Source: Georgenia_B sunbinii
GTDB taxonomy: Bacteria > Actinomycetota > Actinomycetes > Actinomycetales > Actinomycetaceae
DNA: 64,000 nt
Reading direction: 5' to 3' (one strand)
Assembly: GCF_036421855.1 (NCBI RefSeq)
Contig: NZ_JAZGOK010000001.1
Below the pieces are notes generated by a model. That model saw only the letters and a list, made by a program, of their open reading frames with translations. It did no database searches and was not told where the DNA came from. Within the stretch, counting starts at the first letter, position 1. Each line of letters begins with the position of its first letter. Made by a program: the position numbers and the translations under genes. This document shows, in pieces, positions 33,482 to 41,759 of this stretch.

Positions 33482-34786
33482 GTGACGACCCCCGTGAGCA
33501 AGCCCGGCCCCAGTCGCGTCTTCGTCGCCCGGCTCGCCGGCACCCATGTCTTCGACCCGCTCGGCGACCAGGTCGGCCGGGTGCACGACGTCGTCGTCCT
33601 CGTCCGCAACGCTGCCGCACCCCGCGCCGTCGGGCTCGTCGTCGAGGTCCCCGGCAAGCGGCGCGTCTTCCTGCCGCTGAGCCGGGTGGTGAGCATCAGT
33701 CCGGGCGCCGTGATCACCACCGGCCTGCTGAACATCCGCCGGTTCTCGCCGCGGACCGGCGAGACACTGGTGCTCGGCCAGCTCGTCGACCGCCGGGTGG
33801 AGATGGCCGACGGCAGCGGCACCGTGGTGATCAACGACGCCGCCATCGAGCAGCAGCGCAACCGGGACTGGCTCATCACCGAGCTGTTCGTGCAGCGCTC
33901 CGTCGAGGGCCGCGGCCGGGGGCTGCGCCGTCGTCGTGGCGAGCAGCTCATCGTCGCCGTCGGCGACGTCGTCAGCCTCGCGCGCACCGAGAACACCCAG
34001 GAGGTGACGGCGCTGCTCGCCTCGATCGAGGGGCTCAAGTCCGCCGACGTCGCCGACTTCCTCCACGACCTGCCACCGGACCGGCGCACCGAGCTCGCCG
34101 GCGCACTGTCGGACGAGCACCTCGCCGACGTCATCGAGGAGCTGAGCGACGACGACCGGGTCTCGATCATCTCCGGCCTCGTCCCCAGCCGGGCAGCGGC
34201 CGTGCTGGACGCCATGCAGCCCGACGACGCCGCCGACCTCGTCAACGAGCTGCCCGCCGCCACCGCTGCCGCCCTCCTCGAGCTGATGGAGCCCGACGAG
34301 GCCGAGGACGTGCGCCGCCTCATCGGCTACGACGAGCACACCGCCGGCGGCCTGATGACCACCGAGCCGCTCATCCTGCCGCCCGAGTCGACGGTCGCGC
34401 TGGCGCTGGCCACCGCCCGCCGCGTCGACGTCACCCCGGCGCTGGCGACGATGATCTTCGTCGTCCGACCGCCGCTGGAGACCCCGGCCGGCCGGCTCCT
34501 CGGTGCCGTCCACATCCAGCGCGCACTGCGCGAGGCACCGCACGAACAGCTCGGCAGTATCCTCGACCAGGACATCGAGACCGTCGGGCCGCACGACGAG
34601 ATCGGCAAGGTCACCCGGCTGCTGGCGACCTACAACCTCACCGCCCTGCCGGTGGTCGACGAGGAGCACCGGCTGCTCGGCGCGATCAGCGTGGACGACG
34701 TGCTCGACCACCTGCTGCCCGAGGACTGGCGCGACGCCGACGAGGACGAGACCGACACCGCGATGACGAGGAGCGCCCATGGCTGA
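33482..34786 (+). CDS. Soluble MgtE N-domain/CBS-pair protein with PRC-like N-terminus
   Basis: A 434-residue protein that keeps the magnesium-sensing half of MgtE but has no channel. Residues about 10-165 form a pair of PRC-barrel-like beta domains (FDPLGDQVGRVHDVVVLV; LGQLVDRRVEM). Residues 170-290 are the MgtE N superhelix (FLHDLPPDRRTELAGALSD, LVNELPAATAAALLELM), and 295-425 are two CBS domains (YDEHTAGGLMTTEPLILPP; TYNLTALPVVDEEHRLLGAISVDDVLDHLL). No hydrophobic helix is present. It overlaps the DUF1003 gene by eight bases. A Mg2+- or nucleotide-responsive regulatory protein acting with the membrane protein next to it is inferred. Confidence 0.88.
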   Translation: MTTPVSKPGPSRVFVARLAGTHVFDPLGDQVGRVHDVVVLVRNAAAPRAVGLVVEVPGKRRVFLPLSRVVSISPGAVITTGLLNIRRFSPRTGETLVLGQLVDRRVEMADGSGTVVINDAAIEQQRNRDWLITELFVQRSVEGRGRGLRRRRGEQLIVAVGDVVSLARTENTQEVTALLASIEGLKSADVADFLHDLPPDRRTELAGALSDEHLADVIEELSDDDRVSIISGLVPSRAAAVLDAMQPDDAADLVNELPAATAAALLELMEPDEAEDVRRLIGYDEHTAGGLMTTEPLILPPESTVALALATARRVDVTPALATMIFVVRPPLETPAGRLLGAVHIQRALREAPHEQLGSILDQDIETVGPHDEIGKVTRLLATYNLTALPVVDEEHRLLGAISVDDVLDHLLPEDWRDADEDETDTAMTRSAHG

Positions 34787-35267
34787 GCGTCTGGACACCC
34801 CGCTGCAGTCCCGCCGCTGGCGCCGCCCCCGGGTGGACTCCGAGATGGTCGGCAGCGTGTCGGAGGGGATCGCCCGGTTCACCGGCACCCCCCGGTTCCT
34901 CATCTACCTCAGCGCGTTCGTCGGGCTGTGGCTGCTGTGGAACACGCTGGCACCGGAGAACCTGCGCTTCGACTCCGCGGCGCTGGGCTTCACCGCGCTC
35001 ACCCTCATGCTCTCGCTGCAAGCGTCGTACGCCGCGCCGCTCATCCTGCTGGCGCAGAACCGGCAGGACGACCGCGACCGCGTCACCGCCGCGCAGGACC
35101 GCCAGCGTGCCGAGCGCAACCTCGCCGACACCGAGTTCCTCGCCCGGGAGCTGGCCGCGCTGCGGCTCGCGCTCGGCGACGTCGCGACCCGCGACTTCGT
35201 CCGCTCCGAGCTGCGCAGCGTCCTCGACGAGCTGCGGGAGGACGACGAGCACGACCGGGCGGTGTGA
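34779..35267 (+). CDS. DUF1003 membrane protein
   Basis: A 162-residue protein with the DUF1003 core: two adjacent helices (about 35-52 FLIYLSAFVGLWLLWNTL and 62-85 GFTALTLMLSLQASYAAPLILLAQN; the conserved QN RQ..D pair follows as NRQDDRDR). A long charged helix (about 90-150) ends in acidic residues. Function is unknown. It overlaps the MgtE-N/CBS gene, and the two stay together in mycobacteria (Rv1232c-Rv1231c, from memory). Confidence 0.9.
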   Translation: MAERLDTPLQSRRWRRPRVDSEMVGSVSEGIARFTGTPRFLIYLSAFVGLWLLWNTLAPENLRFDSAALGFTALTLMLSLQASYAAPLILLAQNRQDDRDRVTAAQDRQRAERNLADTEFLARELAALRLALGDVATRDFVRSELRSVLDELREDDEHDRAV

Positions 35268-35300
35268 CCAACGCCCGTCCGCGCCGCGGGGAATGCCGCC

Positions 35301-35306
35301 TACCAT
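35301..35306 (+). promoter_or_regulatory. Candidate -10 (TACCAT) of mrp
   Basis: TACCAT lies seven bases before the ATG. GGAAGG is also present within those bases, too near the ATG for a normal ribosome binding site. Confidence 0.45.
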
Positions 35307-35313
35307 GGAAGGT

Positions 35314-36441
35314 ATGAGTGCCCCCACGATCGAAGCTATCCGGGTCGAGCTCGACAAGGTCCTGGACCCCGAGATCCGCCGGCCCATCACCGAGCTGGGC
35401 ATGGTGCGCTCGGTCGACCTCGAGGACGGCGGCAACGTCGTCGTCGGGATCGATCTCACCACCGCCGGCTGCCCGCTGAAGTCCACGATCACCAAGGACG
35501 TCACCGAGGCCGCCTCCCGGGTCGACGGCGTGGCAGGCGTCCGCGTCGACATGGGCGTGATGAGCGAGGAGCAGCGCAAGGCGCTGCGCTCCCAGCTGCG
35601 TGGCGGTTCCGCCGAGCCGACCATCCCGTTCGCCGAGCCCGGCAACCTCACCCGGGTCTACGCCGTCACCTCCGGCAAGGGCGGCGTCGGCAAGTCCACG
35701 GTGACCGCGAACCTCGCGGCCCAGATGGCCGCCGACGGCCTCAAGGTCGGTGTCGTGGACGCCGACATCTACGGCTTCTCGATCCCCCGGATGCTCGGCG
35801 TCGAGCACCCGCCGACCAAGGTCGACGACATGATCCTGCCGCCGGTGGCCAAGGACGTGAAGGTCATCTCCATCGGCATGTTCGCCCCGCCCGGACGGCC
35901 GATCGTGTGGCGCGGGCCGATGCTCCACCGGGCGCTGCAGCAGTTCCTCGCCGACGTCTTCTGGGGCGACCTCGACGTCCTCCTGCTCGACCTGCCGCCG
36001 GGGACCGGCGACATCGCGATCTCGGTGGCCCAGCTGCTGCCGGGCGCCGAGCTGCTCGTCGTCACGACCCCGCAGACGGCCGCCGCCGAGGTCGCCGAGC
36101 GGGCCGGGTCGCTGGCCACGCAGACCAACCAGAAGGTGGTCGGCGTCGTGGAGAACATGTCGTGGCTGGACCAGCCCGACGGCTCGCGGCTCGAGCTGTT
36201 CGGCACCGGTGGCGGCCAGACCGTCGCCGAGCGGCTGTCGGAGACCCTCGGCTACGACGTCCCGCTGCTCGCCCAGGTGCCCCTCGAGGTCGCGCTGCGC
36301 GAGGGCGGGGACTCCGGGGTGCCGTACGTCCTCGATGACGGCACGTCGCCCGGCGTGACGGCGCTGCGGTCGCTGTCGGACCGGTTGAGCCACCGAGCAC
36401 GAGGCCTCGCCGGCCGCTCGCTGAGCATCAGCCCGCTGTAG
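35314..36441 (+). CDS. mrp: Mrp/ApbC-family P-loop ATPase, Fe-S carrier
   Basis: A 375-residue protein with an N-terminal MIP18/DUF59 domain (1-85) and a Mrp/NBP35 NTPase domain. The deviant Walker A GKGGVGKST is at 121-129, VVDADIYGFSIPRML follows, then LLLDLPPGTGD. The family inserts or carries Fe-S clusters. The CxxC pair that holds the cluster in E. coli Mrp is replaced here by ENMSWLDQPDGS, with no cysteines; mycobacterial Mrp, as I recall it, lacks the pair as well. Alone on its strand, convergent with tatB three bases away. Confidence 0.92.
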   Translation: MSAPTIEAIRVELDKVLDPEIRRPITELGMVRSVDLEDGGNVVVGIDLTTAGCPLKSTITKDVTEAASRVDGVAGVRVDMGVMSEEQRKALRSQLRGGSAEPTIPFAEPGNLTRVYAVTSGKGGVGKSTVTANLAAQMAADGLKVGVVDADIYGFSIPRMLGVEHPPTKVDDMILPPVAKDVKVISIGMFAPPGRPIVWRGPMLHRALQQFLADVFWGDLDVLLLDLPPGTGDIAISVAQLLPGAELLVVTTPQTAAAEVAERAGSLATQTNQKVVGVVENMSWLDQPDGSRLELFGTGGGQTVAERLSETLGYDVPLLAQVPLEVALREGGDSGVPYVLDDGTSPGVTALRSLSDRLSHRARGLAGRSLSISPL

Positions 36442-36444
36442 CCC

Positions 36445-36801
36445 TCAGGTCGCCTCGTCGTCGAACGGGGCCTCGCCGCCGGGCGCCTGGTTGACGCCAG
36501 CGGCCCGGCTGGTGGCGGCCGCGGCGGCCGCCGGGGTGGCTGCCCGGGCGCCGGGCGCCGGGTCGCGCAGCGCGTCCCGCACGATCCGGCGCGGGTCGTA
36601 CTGACGCGGGTCGAAGGAGGCGAGGTCGAGGTCGTTGAACTCGTCACCGATCTCGTCCTTGACCCGCTGCGAGGCGTCGGTGGTGAACCGCTTGAGCCCG
36701 CGCACGAACTTGCCCAGCTGCTCCGCGTACTGCGGCAGGCGCTCCGGCCCGATCAACAGCAGGGCGAGCACCGCAATCAGCATCAGCTCCGACCCGTTCA
36801 C
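36445..36801 (-). CDS. tatB: Sec-independent protein translocase subunit TatB
   Basis: A 118-residue protein with the short N-terminal helix (about 3-18, LMLIAVLALLLIGPERLP) containing the Glu and the GPERLP hinge of TatB, an amphipathic helix (QYAEQLGKFVRGLKRFTTDASQ) and a disordered, Ala-rich tail. It would act with TatC in export of folded proteins. TatB is chosen over TatA by the GPERLP hinge and the neighbouring htrA/sigE genes, the usual tatB setting in actinobacteria. GTG start has TATCCT (36808-36813) six bases upstream, so it probably has its own leaderless promoter besides read-through from htrA. Confidence 0.9.
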   Translation of the reverse strand: MNGSELMLIAVLALLLIGPERLPQYAEQLGKFVRGLKRFTTDASQRVKDEIGDEFNDLDLASFDPRQYDPRRIVRDALRDPAPGARAATPAAAAAATSRAAGVNQAPGGEAPFDDEAT

Positions 36802-36807
36802 AGCCCC

Positions 36808-36813
36808 AGGATA
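36808..36813 (-). promoter_or_regulatory. Leaderless -10 (TATCCT) of tatB
   Basis: TATCCT plus six bases to the GTG, inside the 45-base gap after htrA. Confidence 0.5.
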
Positions 36814-36846
36814 GTCGGCCCCGCGACCCTCATGGACCGCAACGGA

Positions 36847-38529
36847 TCACTCGCTGGTCTGCTCCCCGAGAACGACGTCGACCTCGCGCTCCGAGCCGTC
36901 ACGGCGCACGGTGAGCCGGACCGTCTCTCCTGGCGCTCGGGCGCGCACCGCGACGATGAGCTCGGACGGGCTGGTGACCGGTGCGTCGTCGACCCGCGTG
37001 ATGAGGTCGCCGGCCTCGATGCCGGCAACGTCGCTCGGACCGCCGGAGGTGACCGCCTCGGTGCCGCCGGTGTCCTGCTCGAGCACCCGGACACCCTCGC
37101 CCTGGTACTGCGTGTCGAGCGCGACACCGATGACCGGGTAGGTCGCCTGGCCCTGCTCGATGATCTGCTCGGCGGTGCGCCTGACCTGGTCGGAGGGAAT
37201 GGCGAAGCCGAGCCCGATGCTGCCGGTCTCCCGGCCGGCGGTCTGCGCGATCGCGGTGTTGATCCCGACGACCTCCCCGCCGAGGTTGAGCAGCGGCCCA
37301 CCGGAGTTGCCCGGGTTGATCGCGGCGTCGGTCTGGATGGCGTTGATGAATGCCGACTGCCCGTCGCCCGAGCCGCCGGCCTGCACCGGCCGGTTGAGCG
37401 CCGAGATGATCCCGGTCGTCACCGTCCCCTCGAGGCCGAGCGGGGCGCCGACGGCGACCGCCGGGTCCCCCACGACAACGGTGCTGGAGTCGGCGAGCAC
37501 CAGCGGCACCAGCCCGTCGCGGTCGACGTGCAGCACCGCGAGGTCGTACTCGACCGTCCGTCCGACGATCTCGGCCGGTTCCTCGGCGCCGTCGGCGAAG
37601 GTCACCGTCACCCGGCCCGACTCACCAGCGGCCGCGACGACGTGAGCGTTGGTGACGATGTACCCGTCCTCGCGCAGCACCATGCCGCTGCCGCTGCTCG
37701 CCGCGGAGTCGCCGAACACCTGGATGAACACGGTGCTCTCCAGCGCTGCGGCCGCGATGGCCGCGACGCTCTCCGGCGCGCGGTCGACCGGCACGCCGGC
37801 CGCCGAGGTCGGCAACGACGGGGACTGCGAAGCGAACAGCTCACGGCCGCCGAGCGCGCCGCCGACGAGCCCCGCGAGCAGGGCCACGAGGACGAGGAGC
37901 ACGACGACGGCGAGGCTCACCTGGCGCCGCTCGCGACGCTGCTTGCGGGGGCGCAGCGCCGGCTGCTGCTGCGGGTCATGCTCGTGGGGCGCGCCGTGGC
38001 CCCGGACGTCCGCCCATGGAAAGGCCTGGGTGGGAGCGGCGGCGTAGTCGCCCGGCGCGAAGTCCCGCGGTGTGGTCGACGGCGGGTAGGAGGTGAGCGG
38101 CTGCGGTGGGGCGGTGGGCGATCCTCCGGTGGGCCATCCCGCGGTGGATGATCCCGAGGTGGGCGACCCTGCGGCACTCGACCCTGCGGCCGGCGGTACG
38201 GCGGCGCGCGGCGCGGCGGTGGCCCAGCCGGCGTACGGCGAGGGGCTGCGGTTCTCGTCGGCCGCCCAACCGTCGCGGTCCCGCGGTCCGGCCGACGGCG
38301 CGCCGGGAACGGGCTGCTCCGGCGCGGGCTGCTCGGGTACGGGCTGCTCGGGTTCGGGCTGCTCGGGTGCGGGGGCCACCACGGGCTCCGGCGTCGGGGA
38401 CCAGCGCTCGGCCTCTTCAGCGGGAGCCGAGTACGGCTCGGGCTCCGGGGCGGGTGCCGGCGGGTACTCCGCCCCGCCGTCGTGCCCGGTGCGGGGATCG
38501 TCGGCGAACTCGTCGCGTCGCTCGGTCAT
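36847..38529 (-). CDS. HtrA/DegP-like S1C serine protease with PDZ domain
   Basis: A 560-residue membrane-anchored protease for envelope protein quality control. A long Pro/Glu/Ser-rich cytosolic region (about 1-200, with EQPVPEQPAPEQPVP repeats) precedes one helix (about 212-235, VSLAVVVLLVLVALLAGLVGG). The protease domain follows with the triad His (VTNAHVV), Asp (YDLAVLHVD) and Ser (NPGNSGGPLL), and a PDZ domain (about 460-550, GPSDVAGIEAGDLITRVDD). ATG at 38529 is chosen; a GAGAAT hexamer lies six bases upstream. It follows the anti-sigma gene by 40 bases, suggesting it is both regulator and target of SigE-type stress control. Confidence 0.93.
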   Translation of the reverse strand: MTERRDEFADDPRTGHDGGAEYPPAPAPEPEPYSAPAEEAERWSPTPEPVVAPAPEQPEPEQPVPEQPAPEQPVPGAPSAGPRDRDGWAADENRSPSPYAGWATAAPRAAVPPAAGSSAAGSPTSGSSTAGWPTGGSPTAPPQPLTSYPPSTTPRDFAPGDYAAAPTQAFPWADVRGHGAPHEHDPQQQPALRPRKQRRERRQVSLAVVVLLVLVALLAGLVGGALGGRELFASQSPSLPTSAAGVPVDRAPESVAAIAAAALESTVFIQVFGDSAASSGSGMVLREDGYIVTNAHVVAAAGESGRVTVTFADGAEEPAEIVGRTVEYDLAVLHVDRDGLVPLVLADSSTVVVGDPAVAVGAPLGLEGTVTTGIISALNRPVQAGGSGDGQSAFINAIQTDAAINPGNSGGPLLNLGGEVVGINTAIAQTAGRETGSIGLGFAIPSDQVRRTAEQIIEQGQATYPVIGVALDTQYQGEGVRVLEQDTGGTEAVTSGGPSDVAGIEAGDLITRVDDAPVTSPSELIVAVRARAPGETVRLTVRRDGSEREVDVVLGEQTSE

Positions 38530-38569
38530 GGTCCCATTCTCCACGCCTGCTCGCCGCTCGCCGCACGGT

Positions 38570-39409
38570 TCAGTCGGTGGCCCACGATGCCACCGCCTGC
38601 CAGCCCCGGCCGAAGCGTCCCAGCACCGAGGTGTCGTACTCGCCGGCCGGCATCACCTCGAGAACCTGCGCGCCGGCACCGTTCACGTTGACCGCCGGAG
38701 TGACGACGACGACGCGGTCGCCGCTCTGCAGCACCACGTGCTGCCCGCCGGTGCCCAGCCGCCACCGGCCGCCGTCGTCCAGACGGGTGACCGCGGCGTC
38801 GTCGGCGGCGAGCCGGCCGTGCTGCTGGAGCAGGCGGATGGAGGACGTCTCGCCCGCCAGCTCCACCTCGAGCACCTCGCCGGTGTCGCTCTCGAAGACC
38901 TCGACGTCGACGACCCGCATCCCCCCGGGCAGCGGGTCGGGCACGCTCCAGCCGTGGTCGGCGAGCCACCCGACGACCTCCGCGGTCGACGAACCGTCTG
39001 CCATGCCCGACGGCAGGCCCTCGGGGGTGGTGCCGGTGCGGCCCTCGACCGCCGCGAGGATGTCCTGCGGATCGGTCCGGTCCTCGCTGAGCGCGCCGAG
39101 CACCGGCAGGCCGGCAGCGACCACGCCGAACGCTGCCGCCGCACCGATCCCGACGAGCATCGGCCGTGACGCCCGGCGGCGGGGCGCTCCGTGCCCGCCC
39201 GGGTGCTGGATCGCGAGCAGCCGCGCGGTGAGGTCGTCGTCGGGCACGATGTCGCCGGCCTGCCACAGCACACGGCGGGAGGACCGCTCCCGGCGCAGCA
39301 GCTCGGCGCACTCGTAGCAGGTGACGGTGTGGGCCAGCGACTCCTCGGCCTCCTCGGCCGGGAGCTGCCCGTCGACCAGCGCCGTCACGCGCGACCCGAG
39401 GTGCGTCAT
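38570..39409 (-). CDS. Anti-sigma factor (ZAS/zf-HC2 type)
   Basis: A 279-residue membrane anti-sigma factor. The N-terminal zinc-associated motif is His27-x3-Cys31-x2-Cys34 (HTVTCYEC). A cytosolic linker precedes one helix (about 93-115, MLVGIGAAAAFGVVAAGLPVL), and an extracytoplasmic beta-rich domain fills the rest. ATG overlaps the sigE stop by four bases, so binding partner and regulator are co-translated. By analogy with mycobacterial RseA it holds SigE in the cell until stress-triggered degradation. Confidence 0.92.
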   Translation of the reverse strand: MTHLGSRVTALVDGQLPAEEAEESLAHTVTCYECAELLRRERSSRRVLWQAGDIVPDDDLTARLLAIQHPGGHGAPRRRASRPMLVGIGAAAAFGVVAAGLPVLGALSEDRTDPQDILAAVEGRTGTTPEGLPSGMADGSSTAEVVGWLADHGWSVPDPLPGGMRVVDVEVFESDTGEVLEVELAGETSSIRLLQQHGRLAADDAAVTRLDDGGRWRLGTGGQHVVLQSGDRVVVVTPAVNVNGAGAQVLEVMPAGEYDTSVLGRFGRGWQAVASWATD

Positions 39410-39963
39410 ACCCGCTCCGGAACCACGGCGCTGGGCCGCAGGTGCTCGAGCGAGTCGCGCAGCATTGCGCGGGCCCGGTGGATCCGCGAGCGCACCGTGC
39501 CCATCTTGATGCCGAGGGTGGCGGCGATCTCCTCGTAGGACAGCCCCTCGATGTCGCAGAGCACGACGGCGGCGCGGAACTTCGGCGGCAGCGCGTCGAG
39601 CGCGTCCTGGACGTCGGGGTCGAAGTTCTCGTACTCGAACCGGCGGTGGAGGTCGTGGCCCTCGTGGGAGGCGACGAGGCGCTCGGCGTCGTCGCCCAGC
39701 GGCGTCACCCGGTGGCGGGTGCGCTTGCGGGCACCGTCGAGGAAGAGGTTGGTGGTGATGCGGTGCAGCCAGCCCTCGAAGGACCCCGGCCGGTAGGAGT
39801 GCAGCGACCGGAAGACCCGGATGAAGGTGTCCTGGGTCAGGTCCTCGGCGTCGGCCTTGTTGCCGGTGAGGCGGTAGGCGAGCCGGTAGACGCGTGCGGA
39901 GTTGTCACGCACGATCTCCTCCCACGACGGCGGCGTCCAGGCGGAGTCGTCGGTGGTGGTCAT
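39406..39963 (-). CDS. sigE: ECF RNA polymerase sigma factor, SigE-like
   Basis: A 185-residue ECF sigma factor. Region 2 includes RVYRLAYRLTGNKADAEDLTQDTFIRVFRSL and the -10 recognition helix GSFEGWLHRITTNLFLD (shown in parts), and region 4 includes LPPKFRAAVVLCDIEGLSYEEIA followed by MGTVRSRIHRAR. ATG has GAAGAGG seven bases upstream. A TAGCGT hexamer at 39996-40001 gives a possible vegetative promoter with a 26-base leader; I see no convincing ECF-type -35 (GGAAC). Gene set sigE, anti-sigma, htrA, tatB matches the envelope-stress locus of mycobacteria. Confidence 0.94.
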   Translation of the reverse strand: MTTTDDSAWTPPSWEEIVRDNSARVYRLAYRLTGNKADAEDLTQDTFIRVFRSLHSYRPGSFEGWLHRITTNLFLDGARKRTRHRVTPLGDDAERLVASHEGHDLHRRFEYENFDPDVQDALDALPPKFRAAVVLCDIEGLSYEEIAATLGIKMGTVRSRIHRARAMLRDSLEHLRPSAVVPERV

Positions 39964-40062
39964 CGGGGCCTCTTCCTCGCGGGTGGCGGAGCACCACGCT
40001 AGGTCGCGTACCTGAATGCTACCTGGGTGCACCGACATCCCCGCCGCCCGGCGGCACGACGC

Positions 40063-40068
40063 TACGAT
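40063..40068 (+). promoter_or_regulatory. Candidate -10 (TACGAT) of the O-methyltransferase gene
   Basis: TACGAT is the consensus-like hexamer upstream of the methyltransferase; transcription from about 40075 would give a leader of roughly 44 bases that includes GGGAGG at 40107-40112. Confidence 0.5.
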
Positions 40069-40118
40069 CGGGTGACTACCAGACGTCCGCACGGGCGACG
40101 ACCGCCGGGAGGCCCACG

Positions 40119-40754
40119 ATCGCTGCCGACAAGGCCCAGTCCTGGGCCTACACCGAGGATTTCATCGCTGAGGACGACGTCGTCGCCGAGGCACGCGCCC
40201 GCGCCGAAGAGCTCGGCTGCGAAGCCGTCTCGGCCGGCACCGGTGCAGCGCTGCGGCTGCTGGCCGCCGCCGTCGAGGCACGCGCCGTCGTCGAGGTCGG
40301 CACCGGGACCGGCGTCAGCGGCCTGTGGCTGCTCGGCGGGATGGCGCCCGACGGCGTGCTCACCACGATCGACGTCGACACCGACCACCAGCGCGCGGCC
40401 CGTGAGGCGTTCGCGGCCGCCGGCGTGAAGCCGGCACGCACTCGGCTCATCTCGGGGCGGGCGCTGGACGTCCTGCCGCGGATGGCCGACGCCGCCTACG
40501 ACCTCGTGCTCGTCGACGGCGACCCGACCGAGGCTGCGGACTACGTCGAGCAGGCGGTGCGGATGCTACGCGTCGGCGGGGTGCTGGCGGTGCCGGGGGC
40601 GCTGTGGTTCGACCGGGTGGCCGACCCGGCGCGCCGCGACGAGGCCACCGTGGCGATGCGTGAGCTGGGCCGGACGGTCCGCGAGGACGAGCGGCTCGCT
40701 GCCGCGCTGCTGCCGTCGGGGGGCGGGCTGCTCACGGCCGTTCGGCGGCGCTGA
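40119..40754 (+). CDS. O-methyltransferase family protein with apparent ATC start
   Basis: A SAM-dependent methyltransferase (about 211 residues) of the Rv1220c type, divergent from sigE as in mycobacteria. SAM-binding motif I is VVEVGTGTGVSGLWLL, followed by LTTIDVDTDH, motif post-II RLISGRALDVLPRM and LVLVDGDP. No ATG, GTG or TTG lies in frame between an improbable ATG at 39894 (antisense to sigE) and the middle of the domain. The frame is open across GGGAGG (40107-40112), six bases before an ATC at 40119; starting there gives IAADKAQSWAYTEDF, matching the expected beginning of the family. Either ATC is the true start or a base is missing upstream. Substrate unknown. Confidence 0.8.
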   Translation: MAADKAQSWAYTEDFIAEDDVVAEARARAEELGCEAVSAGTGAALRLLAAAVEARAVVEVGTGTGVSGLWLLGGMAPDGVLTTIDVDTDHQRAAREAFAAAGVKPARTRLISGRALDVLPRMADAAYDLVLVDGDPTEAADYVEQAVRMLRVGGVLAVPGALWFDRVADPARRDEATVAMRELGRTVREDERLAAALLPSGGGLLTAVRRR

Positions 40755-40774
40755 GACCGCAGCGCCGACTCACC

Positions 40775-41434
40775 TCAGTCAGCGAACCCGTCGAGGACTG
40801 CGGCGGAGCCGGACAGCCCCAGCCGCGTCGCTCCGGCGTCGAGCATCGCCGTCGCGGTGGCAGCGTCCCGGATCCCGCCGGAGGCCTTGACGCCGAGGCG
40901 GTCGCCCACGGTCTGCGCCATGAGCGCGACCGCCTCGACGCTGGCGCCACCGGTCGGGTGGAAGCCGGTGGAGGTCTTGACGAAGTCGGCGCCGGCGGCC
41001 TCGGCGGCCCGGCAGGCGGCGACGATCTGCTCGCCGGTCAGCGCCGCTGACTCGATGATCACCTTGAGCAGCGCAGGCGCCGCCACCGCGGCGCGCACCG
41101 CGGCGATGTCCGCCTCGACCGCCGCCCAGTCACCGGTGACGGCCTGGGCGAGGTTGATGACCATGTCGACCTCGTCAGCGCCGTCGGCCACCGCGCGGGC
41201 GGCCTCGGCGGCCTTGACGTCGCTGTGGTGGGCACCGGACGGGAAGCCGCACACGGTGGCCACGACCAGGCCCTCGGCGTCGGGCAGCGGCAGCTGCGAC
41301 GGCGAGACGCACACCGCCAGCACGCCGAGCGACTGCGCGTCCGCGACGAGCGCCGCGACCTGCTCCGGCGTCGCCTCGGGCTTGAGGAGGGTGTGGTCGA
41401 CGAGCTGGGCGACGTCACGGCGGCTGCGGGTCAT
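40775..41434 (-). CDS. deoC: Deoxyribose-phosphate aldolase
   Basis: Splits 2-deoxyribose-5-phosphate into acetaldehyde and glyceraldehyde-3-phosphate, the last step of deoxynucleoside catabolism. The 219-residue class I aldolase has the Schiff-base Lys153 (DFVKTSTGF), a supporting Lys in VKASGGIRD, Asp90 (DEVDMVIN) and LLKVIIESAALT. It begins VAQLVDHTLLKPEAT, standard for DeoC. ATG has GAGAG nearby; TAGGCT at 41463-41468 is a candidate -10 with a leader of about 22 bases. Confidence 0.96.
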   Translation of the reverse strand: MTRSRRDVAQLVDHTLLKPEATPEQVAALVADAQSLGVLAVCVSPSQLPLPDAEGLVVATVCGFPSGAHHSDVKAAEAARAVADGADEVDMVINLAQAVTGDWAAVEADIAAVRAAVAAPALLKVIIESAALTGEQIVAACRAAEAAGADFVKTSTGFHPTGGASVEAVALMAQTVGDRLGVKASGGIRDAATATAMLDAGATRLGLSGSAAVLDGFAD

Positions 41435-41476
41435 GGCTTCTCTCCTGAGGGTCGGTGACCCGAGCCTACGCGAGGC

Positions 41477-41686
41477 TCACTCACCGGCAGGGACGACGTC
41501 GTCCTCGTCAGCGGGTACCTCCGCGGCCTGGGCGAGCATGTCGGCCTCGGTGGCCTCCCGGTCGGGGTCGACGCTCTCGGGCGGGTCGTAGTCCTCACCG
41601 CTGGGCTCGGAGATCTCCGCGACGACGGCTTCCGGGTCCTCGGGGAGGTCGGGCGTCTCGGGCGTGGGACCGGTCTGGGTGCTCAT
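41477..41686 (-). CDS. Acidic 69-residue conserved protein
   Basis: A very acidic, disordered-looking protein (about one third Asp/Glu) with PEDPEAVVAEISEPSGEDYDPP in the middle. Similar short proteins occur in many actinobacteria, with no known role. ATG has GAGGGAG seven bases upstream. It is separated by 42 bases from deoC and precedes it on the same strand, though deoC seems to have its own promoter. Confidence 0.6.
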   Translation of the reverse strand: MSTQTGPTPETPDLPEDPEAVVAEISEPSGEDYDPPESVDPDREATEADMLAQAAEVPADEDDVVPAGE

Positions 41687-41759
41687 CGGACAACTCCCTC
41701 GTGCGACGGACGTGGGCCTCCAGTATCGCCACACCTCGTCCGCGCCCGCGACCGGGCGG

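Noticed and set aside
35314..36441. Decayed mrp gene, because the Fe-S CxxC is missing
   Set aside because: All nucleotide-binding motifs are intact and, as I recall, actinobacterial Mrp proteins commonly lack this pair.
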